Shown here: one piece after another, positions 56,501 to 64,000 of the stretch
Layout: each line of letters opens with the position of its first letter
Numbering within the stretch: the first letter of the stretch is position 1
Assembly: GCA_949361645.1 (NCBI GenBank)
Contig: OX442430.1
Location: 3,271,856-3,335,855 of the forward strand
Source: Spongilla lacustris
Lineage: Eukaryota; Porifera; Demospongiae; Spongillida; Spongillidae
Reading direction: 5' to 3'
Length of the DNA stretch: 64,000 nucleotides
Made by a program: the position numbers and the translations under genes
The notes under the pieces: model-generated
Database searches by the model: none
Told to the model about the DNA's origin: nothing
Seen by the model: the letters and a program-made list of their open reading frames with translations, nothing else

Positions 56501-58280
56501 GACGACTCCAGGCGTGGCAGTGAATGTTTGGTGTATCTGTGCAGCAGTACTCATTATGATGTAAACTGCCAGTATATTTGCAGTTCTACTATGTACTTGA
56601 TGAAATCGTATTTGCAATATGTTTTTATTTTCATAGAAATAAAAACAAACCAAACCATACAGTGCTTATACAGCAACGTATTAAATTTTTAAAGAAATTC
56701 ATTAGCTTTTACAACCAGCAGGTCCGTTAGCTCCAGCAAACGAGAATCAGCATTAACATAGCGTGGCATATCTATAGTTAAGGGTACCCACATCCACTGA
56801 ATTATTTTGTGAGTCTCAACAATAGATAGCATGCCACACAGATCCGTCAAGACTGTCCTTTGCAGACATCATATACATTCCAGGCTGCAGCCTAATACGT
56901 TGCTGAAATGGGATCTGTAGAGATTCACAGAGGCTTAAGCATAAGCGGCAACAATTGCGCACATAAGTCATAATATAGATGAATTGCAATATTGCAATAG
57001 CTGCCAGGTATGAGACACCATTCCATATGACACCAGACACATTCCACCGTTGTAAATTGAAATGCTAGCTGCGATTCAGGTGGATATGACATGTAGTCTT
57101 GCTATGATGCAGCAGCTCAATCATCTGCCTCAGAAATGTCTGAACTGGGTGAATTGCTTTACATGGATGACTGTTCGTCTCTAAGATTCACATCTCTATC
57201 ATGTTTGGCCTTTGGGGACTGTTTTGTTTACTGATTGCGACATGCTTATCATGTATATTACAATTTCATTTATTCATTCATCACTGAACTGAAAATAGCA
57301 TACATATATTGTATACAAATACAATTAACTTCATTCACTAAACTGAAAACAAAATTTTACAATTTCCAATTACTGGATGCACATAATCTGGAACAGATAT
57401 CACAACAGGAATATCCAGTTACAATCAAAGTATGAGTACAGTAAGGTTCTTCTACACTCTGTTTTGTTGGGGCAATACTCCATTTTGTTTGACACTTTTT
57501 TAATGTCTAATGTCCTTGGCGTGCTCCATAGAGCACATTTGTACATTGTGGGGTATGCAAAACAAAGTTTCTTGCATTCCGCCATTTCAGCATTCTAGCG
57601 ATATTTGACTGTTTTGCCACATCGTACAAGTCCTTATGTATTTGGGCCAATGCCTAACCCCTTCCACTGCTCTTACATCATAGTAGAGTTATTGGTACTG
57701 TGCATAACACGCACGGGAAGCAGACTGATAAACAAATAACTCGACCACCCAGAGCCAAAGATGGCCCCAAAAATAACATTATTGGCTAAGGGTAAGGACT
57801 TATAACCTCAACTGGCAGTGCCTATTAAAGTATTTTTCCTATTCAACGCAAGACCTTCCAGCCATCATTTTATGGTCAGTAGCTAGCTAGCAAATTTAGT
57901 ACTTATATATGTGCCTATGCAAATGCATCTACACTTTTTATTTGGTCACAAGAATATTATTGGCATGGATAGTATATGTAGAATAGACAGCATCTCTTCA
58001 AAAGTCATGTGCACATGATGAGCTAATTAATCTACCCACTCCAAACATTATAATGACCAACGTACATGTATTTGAAGGCTAATAAAACTCAGAGCAAAGC
58101 AATAAGCTACCCTTTGATTGCAGACGCAAAGTCGCCTTGCACGATAGGTATATGCTGAGGATTCTGCAGGCTGGGAACCTTTCTTTTGCCTATAGGTTGG
58201 TTGTGCTAACAGAAGTTTCAATGTATGCATTTTTCCTGAGGTACCTCCCTTCACTCTCGACACCTGCACTCATGTCACTG
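56501..58280. other. No gene recognised
   Basis: AT-rich intronic sequence. Open frames (for example 56816-57040 minus) lack domains. Confidence 0.4.
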
Positions 58281-58844
58281 TTATTGATTGATTAACTGGA
58301 ATGCAATGGAATTGCAAGCAGGAAAGAATGGAATCATATCTATTGCAAGACATACCAAAGTGTATCCCAAATGCCGGAGACTTCCAAATGGTACCTCTAC
58401 CTGCCACAGATCCTGGCCTTGGTCGTTACACATTGTCCTTGCAAACGTCAATCTGAACCATTGTTCAATTTCATCAGTAGTTGTCCTTGGAAGTCGTTTC
58501 TTCTCCAAGAGAACAGAAGTGCTTCAACACAATCAGGCATGATATGATATGGAACAATAGTTTCCAAATACAGGAATCGCACCCATTGGAAAGTTGATAA
58601 CTGTATGTTTAGGCTGCTCTTTGCACTCATCCATGGTTATACTATCTTACAAAACCCAGTTCAGTCCATGGACTGTAATAGAATTATCAGGATCTGGCTC
58701 TGTGTAGTAGCAGCTGCTGCATGCTCTCATTAATTTCGTCCCCCAATGCAGGCTGGTCATATCTGACCCATCATCATCATCAGAATTCCCTTTTTTAAGT
58801 GAAGGTTCGTCTACTGTTTCGGGATTTTCTAGTTTCTGAAGCAC
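58281..58844 (-). other. Unidentified overlapping minus-strand frames
   Basis: Three frames follow one another: ETVDEPSLKKGNSDDDDGSD with TSLHWGTKLMRACSSCYY (58844-58647), then 58630-58448, then TTTDEIEQWFRLTFARTMCN (58508-58281). The protein-like composition and acidic linker suggest a decayed transposon ORF. No family is recognised. Confidence 0.35.
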
Positions 58845-58868
58845 ACATCAATCGCCAATATTGGAAGA

Positions 58869-59358
58869 ACACGTGGCCGTCCGTGATAATTCCTGGCGGC
58901 CACGGTTAATATTTGTAAAAAAAGTTTGACAGCCAGAGATTTTTACGCTCAGATCACGTGCTTCTTTCAAGTGACAGCCACGGTCACCGCTGGGTCATCT
59001 GAGCCGTCAAATGAAGATGGTCCCGGGCGGCCACGGCTGGCCGCAGCATCACTGCTCACAAACCAGGATAAGTGGATGCAAAAAACTGATATGCAGGTGA
59101 CTCTGCTGTTTAAACACGTGGCTGTTCGTGAAAATTCCTGGCGGCCACGGTCAATATTTGTAAAAAAATATTGACAGCCAGAGATTTTTACGGTCAGATC
59201 ACATGCCTCTTTCAAGTGACAGCCACGGTCACCGCTGGGTCATCTGAGCCGTCAAATGAAGATGGTCCCGGGCGGCCACGGCTTGCCGCAGCATCACTGC
59301 TCACAAACCAGGATAAGTGGATGCAAAAAACTGATATGCAGGTAACTCTGCCTGCATA
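58869..59358 (+). repeat. 245 bp tandem duplication with GC-rich core
   Basis: Two units (offset 245 bp) share CGGTCACCGCTGGGTCATCT, the motif GGCGGCCACGG and AAACCAGGATAAGTGGATGC. Each carries a similar frame (MTARDFY-x-QITC; EPSNEDGPGRPRLAAASLLT). The GC-rich composition stands out from the AT-rich surroundings. Protein function, if any, is unknown. Confidence 0.95.
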
Positions 59359-59599
59359 GCCGAGCTTCCTAAACTGAGGGAGTGGTTTGTGAAGTTGTGT
59401 CAACTTAGTACACACTATGGCTGTCACCCAGAACCCAGTAAAACAGTGTTGATTGTCAATACAAAAGATGAGCCAAAGAGTTATTTGGGGAGTTAGGACC
59501 AAAAATAGTAAACTGGTACCGTTTCTTATGTTGCAGGGAATTATAAGCTGTCTCCGAGGTGGCTTTATGTTTGTTTCGACACAGTGAACTGCGAAATAT

Positions 59600-60060
59600 T
59601 ACTGCCCAACTAATGAGGAGGTAGATATTGAGCCTTCATTGCAGCCTATTTCAAATGAGGTGCTGCATTACAAAACAACACAGATGATGGTGCCAGACTG
59701 CTACAAACTTCTGTGGCAAAGATGGACAGTGATCTTTCTTTAATGTAAGAGTTTTTAATCCCTTTGCACGGCACTATGTCAACTCTTCTCTACCTCATTG
59801 CTACCATAAAAATGAATTGAAAAACGCTGAGCATATGATGAACGAGTTCAAGAAATCGAACATGGCTCTTTTCTCCACTTGTTTTTTCTGCCTCAGGTGG
59901 TATGAACCCCACTGCTACCATCGTCTATTAGGGACTAGCCTCACTTATTGCCGAGAAATATGATTTCTTAGACCATCCACTGGCTCAGATGTCGTCTCAG
60001 CTATAATGTGTATTCTCTTAGGAGCAGACCTATGGCACTAGATACAGACTTTTCATTGAG
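59600..60060 (+). pseudogene. Retroelement-like C-terminal nuclease module
   Basis: Frames include EPSLQPISNEVLHYKTT, DDGARLL, then after frame changes FSPLVFSASGGMNPTATIVY, a stop and GLASLIAEKYDF. I recall this order (D-D-x-A-R-L-D, F-F-D-V-R-V-F-N-P, G-G-M) from a widespread unnamed domain in sponge and cnidarian retroelement proteins, possibly PD-(D/E)XK-like. The F-F-D-V-R part is destroyed here. Confidence 0.55.
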
Positions 60061-60988
60061 AGATACAATCGTATTTAGATACAAATGATCCATTGCAAGC
60101 AGAGTATATTAGTAAATACACCACCTTTTTAGGATTCCAATGGTCATTTATCTGCATTTGAAAGTTGAAAAGACCAGCCAGATTTATAATTCACAATTGG
60201 AAAATCAAACGTACCAGTTTCCTAATGCTATGCACGATTTAGTTAGTGATTAAAATACACATGAGCAAATAGTTCCAACATCTACATATGCATGCATGTG
60301 TATAAATGTTCCATTTCTCTCCATACCATATTCATTAACATACATGCATGTAGATCAATCTTCTGGCTCTAATAAATCCAGCACAATTGACTTCCTGATT
60401 TGATATGCATCCACCATACTTATTTGAAGAAGAAAAGTACTGACTAACCTTGATTGTGTACATCCAACTTCCAGGTATTTAGGCCTTTGATGGAGGATTG
60501 TTGACATTAACATGTAACCATGCAACTCTGTAGCGATTTATAATAGTACATGTCTACTTTCAGAATTGAAGAGGAAACATCTTTGTGTAATATCCTTCGA
60601 CCTAAAATCCTTAACCACACCAGTTGTTGGTATACTAAATTCCTGTCCTTTTTCCAATTTTGTGTACCAAAATGGCAGACTCAGTAGTTTGGAATAATGA
60701 GGAATAACATGTACCCATGCCATATTGTTGCTTATACATAATCAATGTATTGTATACATGTATGTATCCTTGGATAATGAAAAATGTAGTGTTCCTCTTT
60801 ATCAGCTGATACATGTTTGCATCTCACCCGAACCCCAACCCACCCCACTCCCAGTGTTTGATTCAGTGTAATATGTTGTGCCTCTCACACACTGGCTCTC
60901 CATGGTATTTGCGGGTGGTAATTCGTTAAAAGTAATGGTGACACCTGGGGTAGAGGTTGTTTTGAGCAGGGCTGATCTATACCTTCAG
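60061..60988. other. End of the long HDAC intron
   Basis: No element recognised. It ends in the acceptor ACCTTCAG. Confidence 0.5.
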
Positions 60989-61048
60989 TTTAACCCTGAG
61001 CTGGTGCTTATATCCAGTGGCTTTGATTCAGCAGAAGGAGACCCTTTG
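60989..61048 (+). CDS. HDAC6: Histone deacetylase, class IIb, fourth visible exon
   Basis: Exactly 20 codons in phase 0 between CTTCAG and GTGAGT encode FNPELVLISSGFDSAEGDPL. This is what follows ...LLPVAYE in HDAC6-type domains and contains the third zinc ligand (the Asp of SGFD). Joining to the exon ending at 42643 needs an intron of 18,345 bp. The following exon, with G-G-Y and the catalytic Tyr, was not found and probably lies beyond the window. Confidence 0.92.
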
Positions 61049-62249
61049 GTGAGTTTAGGAAAGTTCTGACCTATGGGTGAGTTAGGGGTATACAATGTAT
61101 TTAAGCCTTTTTGTTAATCCTTCCCTTACATGTGTGTCTGTATACATGTAATTGTACAAGCTACATGTACATGTAGTGATAGGGTACCTGGAAGTGCATT
61201 CATTATTACATTTTAGCATTCACTCATGTAGTGATAAACTTTACATGTGCACTATACAATGTGTACTTGCATCCTTTATATGTATGTGAGTCATGCCTGC
61301 ATTCCTAGAAAGGTGTTATCGATGTACATGTGTACATATGCTTACTGTACGTGCATGTGATATTTAAGGGGAAGTTCTGTACTGGAGGCATGATATTGTG
61401 ATTTGAGTGCATGTAATGTCACCATAGCCATTGCAGTTTTATCTGCACACCAGCCTGTGGGAGATTTAATGGAAATCTCTCATTCGCGCTAACTTTTGTT
61501 GCCGTTTCAATATATTCTTCGTTTGTTTCATTCACCCTCCCCTGTTACAATACTAGCAAAGGTCAATAATTCATGTGGTTTAGAACAGTCAATGAATATC
61601 TCTTGAATAGCACAGCCGTCTTGAAACCAGCAGATTTCGAGTTTTAGTACAAGCCTCGTGGTGGAATTGGTCGCAAAAGCAAAAGTTAGTCATTTCAAGC
61701 TCCAGCTGCCTGAAGATCAAGCATTGAAAATACTTTTCTTCATCGGTGGCAAAGTACATATAATAGGACTGTGCAAGATACACTGGTGACAGCTTGTGTT
61801 GTATGCTAGCATCATCTATGACTACTGATGTCGTAGAATTCAATGACTCTCAGTCACCTACTCCTAGCAACCAATGATATCCCAAACATTCATTAAAACC
61901 TTCCCAGTTTTAGGTACTACACCCACTTGCATTGGACTGAGGCTTAAGTTTGTCTCCCTTCTTGGATTTGTTAACACCTGTGAATATAAAGTTAATTAAA
62001 TAGTTAAGCATGCCTTCTGAATTGCATGTTTCTTGTCATAGTACATCTTGTCTTAATTGTCTTCAAGAAGCTTGCCACATGTTCTGAGAATTCTTTTGAA
62101 CATGCTGATATCTCTTCTGGGGTCTTATCACTGCATAGATGACACCCTTAAACAGCATGCAAAAGCATGTACTGTACCAATGGCTTGCATAATGCACAAT
62201 GTACAAACCTCACCTGCCAATCCCTTGTGTCCTCAATTACAAAATGTAC
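61049..62249. other. No further HDAC exon found
   Basis: TACATG runs near 61160 and a minus frame at 61843-61589 without a recognisable domain. Confidence 0.4.
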
Positions 62250-62560
62250 TTATCAGAACCTACGCTAGTAGGTTCCATATAGGATCTGTGTCGTATATCA
62301 TGATATAATTTTTAAAAACGCAACCCGCGTATAACTCACTAACTGAGAAACGGATTGCGTAGCTCTTTGTTGCCGCTATCGAGCCAGAAGGGAATAACGG
62401 TCATTTTAGTGTTTTGTTCAAATGGCCGGACCATTTGCTTTAAGTGAACAAAAAAGCTCGTACTGTTCTCTTCCCCAGACCAATTTTTCTCCATATTTGT
62501 CTTCTTCCTGGGTGAGTATAACTCGAGATAGGAACAGTTTTAAAGTGCGCCAATTACACC
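62250..62560 (+). repeat. Third copy of the hairpin repeat
   Basis: TTATCAGAACCTACGCTAGT and its continuation (ATATAGGATC; later GTATAACTC and GATAGGAACAG) parallel 5114-5360 at lower similarity. Confidence 0.65.
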
Positions 62561-62699
62561 AATGGCTGTAGAATTTCCTCAAAGAACATCTGCTGGTATC
62601 AGATATATAAATAAAGCAAGAAAAAACTGATATATGTAATCATTATGTAATATGGAGTGCTATATTAAAAGCGTTCCCATGGCAATGTTTCATGAATAA

Positions 62700-62990
62700 T
62701 TGAAATTGTGTATTGTACGTTCCTTAGGTTTGTGCAGGCCACAAGCTTTGTTTACCGCGAACGGCAATTGCCAAAATGCCTTCTTGCATGTGCATGGATG
62801 AAAAGGGAAGTAAATGTAGAGAGGTGTTATGAGTACCACCACCATATAGAAATCGTCTTTCTCACAACAGCCGATAACAGCCAGCTTACATACACAGCCA
62901 TGCAGCCAATCTCACAATCAGAGTCCACCACCCCCACCCTAACCCTAACCACGCAGTTCCCATAACAACCTCTGTAAACATCCCCCCCTT
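62700..62990 (-). repeat. Probable gypsy 3' LTR edge and polypurine tract
   Basis: On the minus strand AAGGGGGGGA is followed by TGTTTACAGAGG, the layout of a polypurine tract and LTR start. The integrase relic lies on the correct side. The other LTR edge is not identified. Confidence 0.45.
62937..62950. repeat. Telomere-like CCCTAA tract
   Basis: CCCTAACCCTAACC, 2.3 units, just inside a probable LTR edge. Confidence 0.9.
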
Positions 62991-63299
62991 ACAAAAATAA
63001 CAGTTTCCGCCATATATCTTTCTGTTGTCTCGATATCTTGATGGCTGTCTGGCCACTCGTCCAGACCTTGTTTTATACCCAATGTGCTTGCAGCAGCTTC
63101 CAGTGGCCCAAAGCAGTCTTCAACTTGAGGTTACCTCCCTTGATCATGCACTCCATTCTTTCCTGTTAGTTTCTGTGTTGAAGCTTGAGCTTGATCTTCC
63201 ATGTCGGGTACGGGTACGGGTACGTGTACTTCTGAGGCACCCTCCTAAACCTCTGAGGCCTCATGCTGCCCTAGCTCATATGCAGTAGTTTCGACTGGA

Positions 63300-63852
63300 G
63301 GCAAATTGCATGATGGCTTCAGAAAACTCGAGTACCGGGCTACAACATAAGATCTATCAGACAGCTTGTCTACAACATTCCACGATTCCACTGCATCTTC
63401 TTAGCTAAAATGTCTTGAACCAGAACTGGCTGCCCCACCTGCAGCAGTGGATGATCTCTCCGGGAGTTTGTTCAATTCTGTATCCCTTCCTGCCAGTGTA
63501 CTTTTTTATTCCACATGTCATCCTGTACTTTGGGCAACAGTTTGTCGGTCGCCATTGCAATGGCTGCCCTTGTTCTCCATGCCAGGAACCATTGGCTTGG
63601 GCTTGAGTCTAATCCCACGGTAGGTGTGTTGCACCATTCCAATAGAGCCCAAAAGGGGTCTTTACTTCTTCTCAACATTTCTTTCACAATCTTAACAGCT
63701 GATTCAGCCTTTCCATTAGACTGACTATTGTAAGATGATGACATTGTGTGTTGAAATTCCCAGCCTTTTGCAAACCCACTTAACTCCCTGGCAATGAACT
63801 GTAGGCCCCCATCTGTTTGTATTACCCTAACCCTAACCCTCTCACTGCACAC
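63300..63852 (-). pseudogene. Ty3/gypsy integrase, 5'-truncated
   Basis: VIQTDGGLQFIARELSGFAK, YNSQSNGKAESAVKIVKEML and WCNTPTVGLDSSPSQWFLAW carry the second Asp and the Glu of the integrase triad. After frame changes, LSDRSYVVARYSSFLK is the C-terminal DNA-contact region. Codons before VIQTDGG are replaced by a telomere-like tract, and no earlier integrase sequence follows in the remaining 150 bp. Confidence 0.85.
63825..63840. repeat. Telomere-like CCCTAA tract at integrase break
   Basis: CCCTAACCCTAACCCT, read as Arg-Val repeats in the integrase frame. Confidence 0.95.
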
Positions 63853-64000
63853 CTTAAGTACAAATTATTTATTACATCGTGCCAAATAATTGGTGTGCTA
63901 CAAATCCTAGAATACAATACATCTATTTTTTTAAGGATCCAGATGTATGTTTAACATACACAAAATCATTTAAACGTCACTTAAGAATGAGGAGGATGGA
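63853..64000. other. Window end, nothing recognised
   Basis: AT-rich sequence, no feature. Confidence 0.4.

Noticed and set aside
62937..62950. Chromosome end
   Set aside because: Only 2-3 telomere units, flanked by retroelement sequence on both sides.
1..64000. tRNA or rRNA genes
   Set aside because: No cloverleaf A/B-box pair or rRNA core was recognised by eye; a tRNAscan or Infernal run would be needed to exclude them.

Overview
The window is animal genomic DNA dominated by transposable elements, with little host coding sequence. Introns are spliceosomal GT-AG, some only 49-70 bp. The gene families (ZNF862-like hAT, ZSWIM3-like, BEL/Pao, Ty3/gypsy and DIRS-like elements) are those I associate with sponges and cnidarians, and a palindromic TACATG motif recurs throughout. 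A marine sponge is my best guess. That is inference from family content, not a diagnostic marker.

Layout. 0-9 kb: a 4 x 23 bp palindromic tandem repeat, a deleted hAT transposase relic (minus), a repeat bearing a hairpin and poly-G/poly-C tracts, a 298 bp foldback, a 1.06 kb palindrome and a gypsy gag relic. 9-22 kb: six copies or fragments of a CpG-rich TA-flanked MITE (TIR CAGTGCCGTCC), one inserted in a frameshifted ZNF862-like hAT transposase, plus a gypsy integrase relic and a few orphan exon candidates. 22.1-26.0 kb: a TTAA-flanked element with perfect 20 bp terminal inverted repeats that carries a decayed gene with a Cys cluster, a C2H2-like motif and a SAP-like motif. I could not assign it to a superfamily. 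26.4-33.5 kb: a TA-flanked DNA element interrupted by a complete 4.74 kb Ty3/gypsy retrotransposon with LTRs, primer-binding site, polypurine tract and 4 bp target duplication. 34.9-38.1 kb: an intron-containing ZSWIM3/MULE-like transposase gene inside inverted repeats. 39.5-42.1 kb: an internally deleted BEL/Pao element.

42.1-61.0 kb: four in-frame exons of a class IIb histone deacetylase (HDAC6/10-like, plus strand) that keep the active-site His pair, both visible zinc-ligand motifs and open splice phases. The intron between exons 3 and 4 is about 18.3 kb and holds a 2.29 kb palindrome, a second foldback copy, DIRS-like and gypsy pol relics, a PHD exon, an integrase exon joined to a nuclease-like module, a piggyBac-like relic and a 245 bp tandem duplication. 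61-64 kb: a third copy of the hairpin repeat, a probable LTR edge, two short telomere-like (CCCTAA) tracts and a gypsy integrase truncated at one of them.

The host gene appears to have absorbed successive insertions without losing its exons. Almost every mobile ORF has stops or frameshifts. All family assignments are by eye; no searches were run.
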